Positions 19,152-28,281 of a stretch of 64,000 nucleotides of DNA are shown piece after piece. The position numbers and the translations under genes are program-made. The stretch is from positions 62,001 through 126,000 of the forward strand of contig CAKOYU010000003.1 in NCBI GenBank assembly GCA_934130975.1, in the 5' to 3' direction. Origin of the DNA: an uncultured Clostridia bacterium (GTDB lineage Bacteria; Bacillota; Clostridia; TANB77; CAG-508). The notes beneath the pieces were generated by a model. The model was not told the DNA's origin and did not search any database. It worked only from the letters and a program-made list of their open reading frames with translations. Every line of letters starts with the position of its first letter. Position 1 is the first letter of the stretch.

Positions 19152-19946
19152 TTAACTTGCACTAAAATATGGTTTAAAGTCACTATTTAAATTTCCATTT
19201 ACATATATAGTTCCTTTATTACCAGATTCTTGTTTTAATAATGCTTTTACATAATCCATTCTATTTTTTAAGTTTGCAGCATCTCCTAAATTTATTGTTA
19301 ATCCATCATTTTCTAAATTTAATATATATTCGTCTTCTACTTGTATCTGAGTAATTTTAGTATCAATTTCAATCTTTTTACATTCTTCATATATTTGCAA
19401 TATATTTTCCATTTTTTCTAAATCTTTTTCATCAAGTCTTTTAGCTGAATTGGCTTCACTTTCAGTTATTTCCATTCCTGTTATTGTAGGAAGTTCTAGC
19501 TTATCTGATGCAGATCCTATTATATATCCTTGTTCATCTATATAAATATATTTTTCCTGGTCTGTTTTTATTTGAAATCTCTTTGTTCTTTCTGTTATTT
19601 CTATCTCTACTCTACTTGGATATAATTTCGTTATTTTAGCTTCTTCCACAGCACCATTTTGTTTTAGTCTTACTTCTGTAACTTTAGCTGATTTTAATAA
19701 TATATTATCTCCTACTCTTATATCTGCTATTTCTAATACTTTTTCTCTTGTTAATTGACTATTTCCATTTACTGTTATTGTTTTTATCTTAAATGTTGGT
19801 GATTTTAATAAATATGCTACTATTATTGCTAACACAATTATTATCAAAATTGATATTAGTATATTCTTTTTTCTTTTTCTTCTTTTTTGTTCTATTTCTC
19901 TTTGTTTGTTTATTTTATTTCGTGGTTTTGCCTTTTTAGTTGCCAT
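19152..19946 (-). CDS. divIB: Cell division protein FtsQ/DivIB
   Basis: Single-pass membrane protein of the divisome that joins FtsL and FtsB in the periplasm-facing space. A basic cytoplasmic head (lysine- and arginine-rich, about 30 residues) leads to one membrane helix and the POTRA domain, KIKTITVNGNSQLTREKV, then the FtsQ beta domain. ATG 19946 has AAGGAAG upstream at longer spacing, while a GTG at 19958 overlaps that site. It is between murA and the DUF881 genes. Confidence 0.88.
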   Translation of the reverse strand: MATKKAKPRNKINKQREIEQKRRKRKKNILISILIIIVLAIIVAYLLKSPTFKIKTITVNGNSQLTREKVLEIADIRVGDNILLKSAKVTEVRLKQNGAVEEAKITKLYPSRVEIEITERTKRFQIKTDQEKYIYIDEQGYIIGSASDKLELPTITGMEITESEANSAKRLDEKDLEKMENILQIYEECKKIEIDTKITQIQVEDEYILNLENDGLTINLGDAANLKNRMDYVKALLKQESGNKGTIYVNGNLNSDFKPYFSAS

Positions 19947-20059
19947 ATTTATTATCACTTCCTTTGTATTTTTATAGCCATTTTTTGCCTTTTTTATTTT
20001 ATCACTTTTATATATTTTTTTCCATACTTTTTTGAATTTTTTTATAATTTATAACCAAT

Positions 20060-20088
20060 TTTAAAAAGCACTAATAAAAAGTGCTTCT
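20060..20088 (-). terminator. Terminator of murA
   Basis: AAGCACT and AGTGCTT arms with a seven-base loop, then TTTTT on the minus strand, directly after the murA stop. Confidence 0.8.
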
Positions 20089-20089
20089 T

Positions 20090-21340
20090 TTAATCCTCTA
20101 TGAAAATTTTGGCTCCTAACTTTTTTAATTTATCTTCTATATTTTCATATCCCCTTAATACATAATGAATATTATCAATCTGAGTAATACCTTTTGCAAT
20201 AAGTCCTTCTATTATAAGAGCAGCACCTCCTCTTAAGTCTGATGCAACAACATTTGCTCCTTGAATTCTCTTAGTACCTTTTATTATAGCTGTTCTTCCT
20301 TCCACATTTATTCTTGCACCCATTCTATTTAATTCCTGAACATACTTATATCTATTTTCAAAAATATTTTCTGTTATTATAGAAGTTCCTTTTGCAGTTG
20401 ACAGTAATGCCCCAAAAATTGATTGCATATCTGTCGGAAAACCAGGATATGGCATAGTTTTTATATCAACAGATTTTATTCTTCTAGGAGCTTTTATCTG
20501 AACATAATCTTTTCCAATTTCTAGTATACAATTTGCTTCCTCTAGCTTATTTAAAATAGGTTCAATATGCATAGGATTTGCATTAGTTATTCTTACATTT
20601 CCGCCAGTTATCGCTCCTGCTACTAAATATGTTCCAGCTTCTATCCTATCTGGCATTATGTTATAACTTATTTCAGTTAATTTTTTAACTCCTGCTATTT
20701 CTATTCTATCTGTTCCAGCACCTTTAATTTTGGCTCCTGCCTTATTCAAAAATTTAACTAAATCTTCTATCTCTGGCTCTTTTGCAGCATTAGTTAATAT
20801 TGTTATTCCTTCTGCCAAACAAGCTGCTAATATAATATTTTCTGTTGCTCCAACACTTGGAAAATCCAAATGAATTTGAGTTCCTTTTATTTTTTCAGAA
20901 TCACAAATTATTTCTCCATATTCTTCTTTTATGTTTATTCCTAATTTTTCAAATCCTTTTAAATGTAAATCTATTGGTCTTGAACCAATTTCACAGCCTC
21001 CTGGATATGAAAAATTAGCCTTATTATATTTTCCAATTATAGCCCCTGCCAATATAACTGATGACCTCATTTTTCTCATTAAATTTTCTGGTATCTCATA
21101 TGTATGTATTTTACTTGTATCAATAATTACTTTATTATTTTTTCTAGTTACTTTTCCACCAATATCTTTAATGATTTGAAACATTGTTTGAACATCTTGA
21201 ATGTTAGGAACATTATATAATGTCGTTTTTCCTTTTACTAATACTGTTGCAGCAATTATTGGCAATGCCGCATTTTTTGATCCAGATATTCTAACCTCCC
21301 CCTCTAACTTTTTTCCTCCTTGAATTATAAATTTTGACAT
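20090..21340 (-). CDS. murA: UDP-N-acetylglucosamine 1-carboxyvinyltransferase MurA
   Basis: First committed enzyme of peptidoglycan synthesis; transfers enolpyruvate from PEP to UDP-GlcNAc. The 416-residue product has the paired EPSP-synthase-like domains. The active-site loop reads YPGGCEIGSRPIDLHL and keeps the cysteine (about residue 116) that fosfomycin attacks, so the enzyme should be of the sensitive type. RGGAALIIEGLIAKG is at the C-terminal end. It has its own terminator and sits upstream of divIB. Confidence 0.97.
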   Translation of the reverse strand: MSKFIIQGGKKLEGEVRISGSKNAALPIIAATVLVKGKTTLYNVPNIQDVQTMFQIIKDIGGKVTRKNNKVIIDTSKIHTYEIPENLMRKMRSSVILAGAIIGKYNKANFSYPGGCEIGSRPIDLHLKGFEKLGINIKEEYGEIICDSEKIKGTQIHLDFPSVGATENIILAACLAEGITILTNAAKEPEIEDLVKFLNKAGAKIKGAGTDRIEIAGVKKLTEISYNIMPDRIEAGTYLVAGAITGGNVRITNANPMHIEPILNKLEEANCILEIGKDYVQIKAPRRIKSVDIKTMPYPGFPTDMQSIFGALLSTAKGTSIITENIFENRYKYVQELNRMGARINVEGRTAIIKGTKRIQGANVVASDLRGGAALIIEGLIAKGITQIDNIHYVLRGYENIEDKLKKLGAKIFIED

Positions 21341-21410
21341 TTTTTCACCTCTTTTTCTTTATGCTATATTTTATGTTATTGAAAACTAAGATGTGAAAGT
21401 TGTCACAAGC

Positions 21411-21445
21411 AAAAATTGTCAAAAGGAATATCCTTTTGACAATTT
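21411..21445 (-). terminator. Terminator of the PTS-transketolase operon
   Basis: AATTGTCAAAAGGA pairs perfectly with TCCTTTTGACAATT; a run of T follows on the minus strand. It overlaps the last codon of the downstream transketolase subunit. Confidence 0.85.
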
Positions 21446-22379
21446 ATTTTAAGATTTCTTCAACTCTTTCAACTATATTTTGAATATTTAATCCATATTT
21501 CGCTTTAACATCAACTGCTTTTCCTGATTCTGTAAATACATCTTCAACACCAACATACTTAATTGGAGCATGTATTGATCTTTTAGCAATCACTTCTGCT
21601 ATAGCCCCACCAAGGCCTCCTAAAATCGAATGATTTTCTAAAGTTACTATTCCTTTCACTGTTGAAGCTAGATTATTAATTAAACTTTCATCTAATGGTT
21701 TTATCGAAAATATATTTATAAGTTTTCCATTATATCCCTTTTCTTTTAAAACTTCAAAAGATTTATAAGCTAAACTAGCTGTTGTCCCCTCGTATATTAA
21801 TGCAAAATCGTTTCCATCATCTTCTACTATAATTGATTTTCCTACTTCTGCATCTTTTTCTAATTCAATATCTGGTACAACATCTCTTGTTGCTCTGATA
21901 TATACTGGTCCATCGTAATCAATTGCAATTTTTATTGCTTGTTTTAATTCTTTTACATTTGATGGAACTAATATCTTCATATTTGGAATCATTCTCATAA
22001 GTGCAATATCTTCATTTGCATGATGTGATGCACCATCTGGACCATTATCCATTCCCACATATGTTCCTATTAATTTTACATTTGAATTTGCATATGCTGA
22101 TTGGCGAACCTGAGTCCATGCTGTTCCTGTGACAAATGTTGCAAAATTAACATAGAATGGAATTTGTCCTTCAGCAGCAAGACCATCTGCAATAGAAACT
22201 GCGCTTGCTTCTGCAATTCCTGCTTGTATAAAACGATTTGGATATTTATCTTTAAAAATTAGAGTTTTTGTTGATTTTGCTAAATCACTATCAATAACAT
22301 AAATTCTATTATCATTTTCAGCAAATTCGCATAAAAACTCTCCTATTTTATCTCTTAAACAAACTTCTTTATATTCCAT
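21444..22379 (-). CDS. Transketolase, C-terminal subunit
   Basis: Carries the pyrimidine-binding and C-terminal domains of a split transketolase, a thiamine-diphosphate enzyme that moves two-carbon units among sugar phosphates. Visible are the pyrimidine-domain stretch QAGIAEASAVSIADGLAAEG, SHHANEDIALMRMIPN and the C-terminal LENHSILGGLGGAIAE. It begins two bases after the N-terminal subunit ends, so the two are cotranslated. With a PTS IIA gene upstream, a role in uptake and breakdown of a pentose- or ascorbate-like sugar is inferred. Confidence 0.93.
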   Translation of the reverse strand: MEYKEVCLRDKIGEFLCEFAENDNRIYVIDSDLAKSTKTLIFKDKYPNRFIQAGIAEASAVSIADGLAAEGQIPFYVNFATFVTGTAWTQVRQSAYANSNVKLIGTYVGMDNGPDGASHHANEDIALMRMIPNMKILVPSNVKELKQAIKIAIDYDGPVYIRATRDVVPDIELEKDAEVGKSIIVEDDGNDFALIYEGTTASLAYKSFEVLKEKGYNGKLINIFSIKPLDESLINNLASTVKGIVTLENHSILGGLGGAIAEVIAKRSIHAPIKYVGVEDVFTESGKAVDVKAKYGLNIQNIVERVEEILK

Positions 22380-22381
22380 AT

Positions 22382-23191
22382 TTATTTTTCCTCCTTTTGT
22401 AAATCTTGCATTGCAATTTTATATTCTTCATCTGAAAGAGTTCCACTATGCCATTTAGGGTTATTTTCCATAAAAGATACCCCTTTTCCTTTGATAGTAT
22501 TAGAAATTATTACTACTGGCTTATCTGTTATTCCATACGCTTCATTCAATCCATTTACAACCTGTTTCATATCATTACCATCTAATTCTATTACGTGATA
22601 ATTAAATGCTCTTATTTTGTCTGCTAATGGTTCTAAATTCATTGAATCATTTACTGCATCAAATGAAGATAGTTTATTATAATCTATAACTATAATTAAA
22701 TTATTTAATTTATAATGAGCTGTTTGCAATAAAGATTCCCAAATTTGGCCTTCTTGCATTTCTCCATCTCCCAATATTGCATATACATGATGATTATCGT
22801 TATTATTTCTTTTTGCAATAGCCATTCCCACAGCAATTGAAAGGCCTTGCCCTAATAATCCTGTTGTTGCATCCACCTCTGGAATAGTTCCTGTATATGG
22901 GTGACCTTGCAATCTTGAATTAATAGTCCTAAAAGTTCCTAACTCATTTTCTGCAATTATTCCTTTTGAACATAAAACTGCATATTGTGCAGGTACTGCA
23001 TGCCCTTTTGATAACACAACTTTACTACGTGGATTTTCACTAAAATTCACATCCATTTCATATATAGCAGTTAACATATCTATTACCGATAGAGATCCAC
23101 CTGGATGCCCTGCTTTACCTTCATATATCATTTTGATTATTCTTTTTCTGTTTTCATTTGCTAAGCTTTCTAATTTTTTTATATTATCCAT
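22382..23191 (-). CDS. Transketolase, N-terminal subunit
   Basis: Diphosphate-binding half of the split transketolase. Motifs include EGKAGHPGGSLSVIDML near residue 24, SKGHAVPAQYA near 64 and the thiamine-diphosphate site GDGEMQEGQIWES near 142, ending about NNLIIVIDYNK. The 269-residue length is standard for this half. It overlaps the PTS IIA gene by eight bases, which points to coupled translation. Confidence 0.94.
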   Translation of the reverse strand: MDNIKKLESLANENRKRIIKMIYEGKAGHPGGSLSVIDMLTAIYEMDVNFSENPRSKVVLSKGHAVPAQYAVLCSKGIIAENELGTFRTINSRLQGHPYTGTIPEVDATTGLLGQGLSIAVGMAIAKRNNNDNHHVYAILGDGEMQEGQIWESLLQTAHYKLNNLIIVIDYNKLSSFDAVNDSMNLEPLADKIRAFNYHVIELDGNDMKQVVNGLNEAYGITDKPVVIISNTIKGKGVSFMENNPKWHSGTLSDEEYKIAMQDLQKEEK

Positions 23192-23642
23192 TATTAATTT
23201 CCTCCTTGTTAATATAATCTATAATATCTTGAGGTACTTTTGCATTTTTCATTACTTCAAAAAATTTAGGTTTTTGAAGTAATTCGGATACTGCACTTAA
23301 TGCTTCAATGTGTGAATCAAAATCAGTATTTGCAAATAGTAAGACATAATATACTGGATCATTTTTGGGATTCCCAAAATTTACTGGATTTTTTAATGTT
23401 ATCAATGTAATTGCATTCTCTTTAACTCCCATACTTCCTAAACAATGTGGTATTGCTATTCCTTTAGCCACTACTACATATGGTCCAAATAATTTAACAC
23501 TTTTGATAACTGTATCTATATATTCTTCTGTTACAATATTTTTCTCTAATAATATGTTTCCAGCATGTCTAATTGCATCTTCCCAATCCTTACATTCTTC
23601 ATTTATTTTTATGTATTCTGCTTTTAATATATCTTTAAGCAT
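23184..23642 (-). CDS. PTS sugar transporter subunit IIA, fructose/mannitol superfamily
   Basis: Phosphocarrier that accepts phosphate from HPr on a histidine and passes it to IIB. The active histidine lies in KGIAIPHCLG near residue 91 of 152. The pairing with a split transketolase resembles ascorbate or pentitol operons. IIB and IIC genes are not in the window: upstream lies the mobile element, so either they are elsewhere or they were separated by insertion. A good promoter just upstream should still drive the three genes. Confidence 0.88.
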   Translation of the reverse strand: MLKDILKAEYIKINEECKDWEDAIRHAGNILLEKNIVTEEYIDTVIKSVKLFGPYVVVAKGIAIPHCLGSMGVKENAITLITLKNPVNFGNPKNDPVYYVLLFANTDFDSHIEALSAVSELLQKPKFFEVMKNAKVPQDIIDYINKEEINNG

Positions 23643-23678
23643 TAATAATTACCTCTTTCCATTTTTTTCTATTCTCTC

Positions 23679-23707
23679 TATATATCACAATTGGAAATAT
23701 TTATCAA
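23679..23707 (-). promoter_or_regulatory. Promoter of the PTS-transketolase operon
   Basis: On the minus strand TTGATA, a 17-base spacer and TATATA lie about 40 bases before the PTS IIA start. It is on the chromosome side of the junction with the mobile element. Confidence 0.6.
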
Positions 23708-23734
23708 TAGTATATTAATGTTTTTATTTAAAAT

Positions 23735-23765
23735 ACAAAAAAAGGTAAACATATAGCTTACCTTA
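23735..23765 (-). terminator. Terminator at the left end of the mobile element
   Basis: AAGGTAA pairs with TTACCTT and a run of T follows on the minus strand. It lies about 95 bases after the integrase stop and keeps element transcripts out of the PTS operon. Confidence 0.75.
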
Positions 23766-23840
23766 ATCTTGGCTCCTCTTGCCTTGCAGCCGCACTTTAT
23801 TTTCGTTTGTATTTCAATAGTTTGCAGCTTTAGTATTTTT

Positions 23841-23857
23841 TTGTAACCCCGTTACAA
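23841..23857. repeat. Inverted repeat TTGTAAC-CCC-GTTACAA next to the integrase stop
   Basis: Perfect seven-base arms around CCC, two bases from the integrase stop codon. A position at the element end suggests an integrase or excisionase site, or part of attL. The matching attR is outside the window, so the crossover point cannot be fixed. Confidence 0.4.
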
Positions 23858-23858
23858 T

Positions 23859-25313
23859 TTATCCACACATATAGATAAATTCCTTTTCAAAATTACTCAT
23901 ATTCCTTGAAAGCATCTCATTGGTTTTGTTCATATATTCGGTGTACTTTTGTAACTCTCTTTGTTTTACATATTCATAAATCATTCCATACCTATCAATT
24001 GTTGTTTTTATACTCTTATGTCCTAAAATAACCTGTAGAATATGAATCTCTATTCCAGCTTCTATGCAACGAGTAGCAAAAGTGTGTCGCAACATATGAA
24101 AATGAACATCACTCGTTTTTAATGAGCAATAATACACTCCGTTTACTTTACTATGTTTTTTATGAGAAGTTTCAATTACTCTAATACCAGCATTTTTACA
24201 AATTGTTTTAAATGCTGAATTTACCTGATTCGGTATATATAACTCTCCATCAGTACGAATAAATATCACACCATATTTATTCGGCATTGATTCTCCAATA
24301 GCTCGTAGTAATACTTCTCTTGATAATTTCGTTAAGTGTATTATTCTTGTACCACATTCTGTTTTTGTTGTTTCACCAACTATACATTTACCGTGCTTAT
24401 TTTGTGTCAATGTTCTTACAACCTTAATTACTCCAAATTCTCCTTCATCCCATTGTATGTCTTTCGGCATTAAGGTCAATATTTCTCCAATTCTCATACC
24501 GAGTATAAAGTGCTAACAGAATAATATTTTTATACTGCGACCAATTATGTTTTAAGTAATTCGTTAGTAGATACTCTTCCTTTCTGGATAACGCATCTAC
24601 TTTAATCGAAGTCTTAAAGCTCTTCGGTCTTGTTATAGGTTCTTCACCAACAAAGAAATCCTCTGTTATAATATTCTTTTTTAACGCCAATGCAAAAACT
24701 CTTTTTACTTCTCGAAATTCCTTCTTTAATGTTTCATCTGCTTTTGTTCTTTCGTTTTGTAAAAAGTCTTCTATTTGCTTCTTAGTAACTTTCTTTATTG
24801 AGATATTAGCAAACTTGTATGTTCCAATAGTTTTAATTGTTTGTTGCAGCCTTACATAAGAACTTGATTTTATATCACCGTTTTTATATCTTTTTTCTTC
24901 ATATTGGGTTGCCAGACTTACTATTGAATATTCATTGTTTTTTGCCATTACTTTTTTTAAGCCGTGTTCTGTAATATCTTCAATAAAATCTACAAGTTTT
25001 TTATACGCTTCCTCAAATGTTTTGCCTACAAATTGTTTTCTTATATTTTCGCCGTTTATTGTTTTTTCCTAAATTCAATGGTTCAATACAATACCTTGTG
25101 TAAATGTAGAATTTATCACAATGTTCCTTATCTGAACACTTCTCACAATCACCGACAGCGTTTCATTGTATATAGCGTTCTTCGATTAAGACACAATTTT
25201 CTATTAGTACAATTTTGACAAGTTGGACACATTGGCATATTAGATGTATTTCTTTTATTTTTAGTTATGTACTCGTGAACTGAATAATCTTTTCCTTCAA
25301 TAAGTTTTTTCAT
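23859..25313 (-). pseudogene. int: Tyrosine recombinase (ICE integrase) with three frameshifts
   Basis: Site-specific integrase of the mobile element. From ATG 25313 (after GGAGGAATAT) it begins with a zinc-ribbon-like head: CPTCQNCTNRKLC and then CGDCEKCSDKEHC. A linker, an Arm-type KTFEEAYKKLVDF stretch, a SAM-like core-binding domain and the catalytic domain follow. Catalytic GMRIGE, HMLRHTFATR, LGHKSIKTT and the tyrosine in DRYGMIYEY are all present. The frame is broken by an extra C at 25154, one extra A in the run at 25062 to 25067 and an extra C at 24501. As written it cannot make a full enzyme. Confidence 0.9.
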
Positions 25314-25373
25314 ATATTCCTCCTAACAAAGGAATATTGTTTCTACTTATCTAATAACGATTTTCATATAGTG

Positions 25374-25581
25374 TTAATTTTTAGCTCTTAGCTCAGACAA
25401 TATATGTCTTTCCTGTAGGTATTGGATCAAAGCATTTTCTTCAACGCACCATTCTCTTCCGTACTTTTATTGCAGGAAATTCATCATTATAAAATAGTGC
25501 TTGTCCATTGTTTGCTCCAACACCAAACAAATTGCAAATATCTTCTCTCGAAAATAATACAACATTATTAAGTTTTTTCAT
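25374..25581 (-). pseudogene. Excisionase-like helix-turn-helix protein, frameshifted
   Basis: Short gene with ATG 25581 after AAAGGAAG. It reads VLFSREDICNLFGVG, then FPAIKV, where one extra C at 25461 shifts the frame; corrected, it continues GREWCVEENALIQYLQ and ends SELRAKN. The corrected 68-residue product looks like a MerR-type or Xis-type winged helix protein that would steer the integrase toward excision. The position right upstream of the integrase supports this. Confidence 0.65.
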
Positions 25582-25716
25582 ATTTAACACTTCCTTTCGA
25601 TTTTATCATATAAATTTATATTTGAAAATAGTTTAGATAAAATTTTCTATAGTATTTCACCACTTTTCAATATTCCTTTTTATTTTTCAAATAAAAAAAC
25701 AATAAGAATATATAAA

Positions 25717-25924
25717 TTACTTATTGTTGCTATCATTTAATATTTTCTCTGCTTTTTTCATAGCTTGCTCTGGAGTATATTCTCTCATAGCACTAACCAT
25801 TTCACATCCGTATTCCTTCTGCCGTTCTATTTTTCTTCGGTACTCTTGTTGTTATTGAATTATAGGCAATGATACAATAAGATACTGCATCCGCCTTTGT
25901 TATTTTTTGTTTTTGTTCTATCAT
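25717..25924 (-). pseudogene. Small ICE hypothetical gene, frameshifted
   Basis: ATG 25924 follows AAAAGGAG. The N-terminal part reads ITKADAVSYCIIAYNS; after one extra base in the repeat-like stretch around 25846 to 25855 the second frame reads EYRRKIERQKEYGCEMV and ends KAEKILNDSNNK. The joined product of about 68 residues is helical and charged. No function known to me. Confidence 0.55.
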
Positions 25925-26109
25925 TATATATTTTCTCCTTTTCTTTTGGCAAAATTGCCAAAAATAATATATTTAATAAAAGTTGTAATGAAATTGGTTA
26001 AATTTCCATAAAGGTTCTGTTTCCTCTCTGCCCTCATTCGACCAGCAACATTAAATGTTGAAGTATCATTATCACCATCTTTTTTCTTCGCCAACATAAA
26101 TAACCACAT
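25924..26109 (-). CDS. Short hypothetical ORF, doubtful
   Basis: Encodes 61 residues at most; a start at the second ATG (26097) is as likely. The end overlaps the next gene by one base (TAATG), but there is no good ribosome site. The C terminus, IIFGNFAKRK, is formed by the 16-base palindrome found elsewhere in the element, so the frame may be chance. Confidence 0.25.
   Translation of the reverse strand: MWLFMLAKKKDGDNDTSTFNVAGRMRAERKQNLYGNLTNFITTFIKYIIFGNFAKRKGENI
25946..25961. repeat. Element palindrome, copy 1
   Basis: TTGGCAAAATTGCCAA, seven-base arms about an AA centre, preceded by CTTT and followed by AAATAATAT. It lies just upstream of the ribosome site of the gene starting at 25924. 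Confidence 0.7.
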
Positions 26110-26431
26110 TTACTTTTTCGCTCGCTATATTTGCTATTCATCAATAATGACATTCAACTTCTTGCAGCTCGAAAAGATGGATAAAGTGTTACAACTTTTT
26201 ATGACACAGTTTGTGTATTTTTCAATGTGCTTATTTAGTAGTTTTTTGTTCTACACTTATAAGCACAATCAAAATATAAAAAACGGTCAATAATTTTCAA
26301 AAAAATATATTTTTTATGTTTCGTAAGCCATTACTTACTTTGTAAGAAATGGTTTTACCAAATACCAGAAGATTCAAAAAGATAAAATCGGAAAGATTTT
26401 TCTTTTATGAAAATTCCTTCCGATTTATTTT
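26110..26431. other. Gene-free stretch with a hairpin and a terminator
   Basis: No credible gene. An imperfect hairpin GTGCTTAT...ATAAGCAC lies near 26228 to 26267. An intrinsic terminator at 26384 to 26426 (AAATCGGAA with TTCCGATTT) followed by a T-rich tract on the minus strand closes the sigma/HTH operon. The rest is AT-rich without a pattern that I can name. Confidence 0.6.
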
Positions 26432-26617
26432 TTATATCTCAAATTTATAAATTGCTTTTAGTATATTTGATTCGACACAATCATAACAGGTTGTCATATC
26501 CGTTATATTGTACTTTTGCATCTCATAGTAAATGAAATACTCATAATGTTTTATAATTTCATTTACGCTTGCTGCATCTCCTGATTTTGCTTTTTCTAAT
26601 AGTTCTATTACTCCCAT
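26432..26617 (-). CDS. Tn916 Orf8-like helix-turn-helix protein
   Basis: Short 61-residue protein like the HTH protein that follows the sigma-like gene in Tn916-type elements. Sequence features are MGVIELLEKAKSGDAASVNEI at the start (first 20 residues diagnostic) and a sigma-region-2-like helix YFIYYEMQKYNI. It starts three bases after the sigma-like gene ends and shares its operon. Likely helps control conjugation or excision genes, by analogy. Confidence 0.65.
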   Translation of the reverse strand: MGVIELLEKAKSGDAASVNEIIKHYEYFIYYEMQKYNITDMTTCYDCVESNILKAIYKFEI

Positions 26618-26620
26618 AAT

Positions 26621-26998
26621 CTACTCCTCATATTTACTTTTTATTTCTTTTAGTGCATCACTTATAATATGCCTAATTCTTACTTCACTTTTTCTGTATA
26701 TAGTTGCAATTTCTTTGGTCGAATATCCATCAACGAGCTTTAATTTAAGCATATCTTTTTTATCTTTAGGCATTTTTGCCACAATTGCAGCAATCTTACA
26801 ATCAGAAAAATAATTTTCTAAATCTGCATCAGAATCACAAAAAGACAAAGAGTTATCGTCGAATTCACTATCAGGTAGCAATTCAATTGATACTTCTCTT
26901 TGTCTTTTTATATTTTCATATTTAGCAAAATTTATAATAGTATGTTTTATTGTTTTTCTAATGTAAGAATCAAATTCTTTTTCTAAGCCACTCTCCAC
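26621..26998 (-). CDS. Sigma-70 family / Tn916 Orf7-like regulator
   Basis: The 125-residue protein has an N-terminal region-2-like helix pair (EFDSYIRKTIKHTIINFAKY in part) and a C-terminal region-4 helix-turn-helix, DGYSTKEIATIYRKSEVRIR. In Tn916-like elements such a sigma-like factor sits next to the small HTH gene and turns on excision or transfer functions. The order seen here is the same. Target promoters are not known. Confidence 0.75.
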   Translation of the reverse strand: MESGLEKEFDSYIRKTIKHTIINFAKYENIKRQREVSIELLPDSEFDDNSLSFCDSDADLENYFSDCKIAAIVAKMPKDKKDMLKLKLVDGYSTKEIATIYRKSEVRIRHIISDALKEIKSKYEE

Positions 26999-27350
26999 AA
27001 TCTCACCCCCATTTGGGGCAAGATTTAAGGGCTTATCTTGTGTAAAGGCTTATATATTCAGTTAAAGGCAAAATCTTTTGTATTCCATTCCTTGTAGCCC
27101 ATTTGCTATTTTACTACTATTTAGGTCAAAAATAAAGACAAGCCATAATGACTTGCCTTTATTCGCTGCCTATACCAATTTACAAATTGTTATTGACTTA
27201 ACATAAGCAACATAAGCTGCCTATGCCATATATAATACACCTAAAATAACCTTGACATAGTTTGCTTTTGTCCGTAGGAAAGTAAAATAGGAGTTGTAGC
27301 AATAACAAATGTCAATAATTATAATAAGTGCTATATGTAATTTAAAAATG
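26999..27350. other. Gene-free stretch with a terminator and an inverted promoter-like copy
   Basis: AATAAAGACAAG and CTTGCCTTTATT at 27131 to 27163 form a hairpin followed by T5 on the minus strand, ending the DUF6017 gene. Further right, plus-strand CCTTGACA at 27250 and TAGGAAAGTAAAATA at 27275 repeat in inverted orientation the leader of the DUF6017 gene. CCCCCATTTGGGG at 27006 could form a small hairpin. No gene is seen. Confidence 0.55.
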
Positions 27351-28229
27351 TTATGGATATATATTGGCAAATGTACCATTTGCGACAGAATTATATAAGG
27401 ATGTTGTTAAATAGTTTTTAGGATTAGTTACAGAATTAGCACCATCCTTAAAAACTTCGGCACAAGTTGTTATAACATTATCAATATGAGAAGATGTTAT
27501 TTTCTTAAATATAGCCTTAACCATATCAATATTCCTATTTTCGCCAGCTATATATATAGTATCTTTTTTGCAGAGTAGTATTTCAACAATAATATCCCTC
27601 AAAACACTTAGCATTTTAATAGCATTATCAGAATATTCAGAATCTAACATTTTATACAGTTCTACAGCATCATTATAGCCAATTTGATTATTGACTTTTT
27701 CTAATGTATTCTTATAATCACCAGATGATTCTTCAATGCTATTTTCAGAAAGTTCCTCTTGAAGTTTCTCTTTTTCTGTATGCTCAATAACAGAAGAACC
27801 ATTTTCTTCTGTAGTTTCTTCTATCTGCTCAATTGTTTCTTCTGGAGTATCATTATTTTCTTGTGTTTTCTCGGCAATAGTGCCATCTCTTCTTACAACA
27901 ATAAGAGAAGGCGTATCAGGCTCAGCTGTATCCAACAAGTCATATTCATAATAAAAACCTTTTGTATCAGCCTTTGCTATTTTAAATATTTTTAAATATC
28001 CTTTATTTTTTAATTCATTCCAAGCACTATCAAATGAGCATTGTCCTTCAATACACACACTCATTAAATAACTTTTATATAATTTAAAATTAGGGATCGT
28101 TATATAACTTTGAATAAGTAAATACAAGCCTTTAGCTTTTAATGATAATTCTTTGTCCTTAGCTATGACTTGTGGTATTGGAACAAAAGCGGTTTTATTT
28201 CTGAAAAAACCATCCTGAATTTTTGACAT
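27351..28229 (-). CDS. Replication-type protein with DUF6017 C-terminal domain
   Basis: The N-terminal half resembles replisome-organiser or RepA-type winged-helix proteins: KAGLYLLIQSYIT-like stretch (KGLYLLIQSYITIPNF), AWNELKNKGYLK and YYEYDLLD. An acidic low-complexity linker (about residues 115 to 170) leads to the DUF6017 domain with NQIGYNDAVELYKML and TNPKNYLTTSLYNS. Such proteins are common in clostridial ICEs and probably help the element replicate or stay after excision. It has a good promoter and a terminator and stands alone. Confidence 0.75.
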   Translation of the reverse strand: MSKIQDGFFRNKTAFVPIPQVIAKDKELSLKAKGLYLLIQSYITIPNFKLYKSYLMSVCIEGQCSFDSAWNELKNKGYLKIFKIAKADTKGFYYEYDLLDTAEPDTPSLIVVRRDGTIAEKTQENNDTPEETIEQIEETTEENGSSVIEHTEKEKLQEELSENSIEESSGDYKNTLEKVNNQIGYNDAVELYKMLDSEYSDNAIKMLSVLRDIIVEILLCKKDTIYIAGENRNIDMVKAIFKKITSSHIDNVITTCAEVFKDGANSVTNPKNYLTTSLYNSVANGTFANIYP

Positions 28230-28281
28230 AATTCTTACAACTCCAGTTTAAATAAACGAATATTTTACTTTCCTAACTCTC

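Noticed and set aside
23765..23840. Possible tRNA or tmRNA 3' end at the element junction
   Set aside because: I looked for a T-arm and acceptor pairing in this short G/C-richer stretch and found none.
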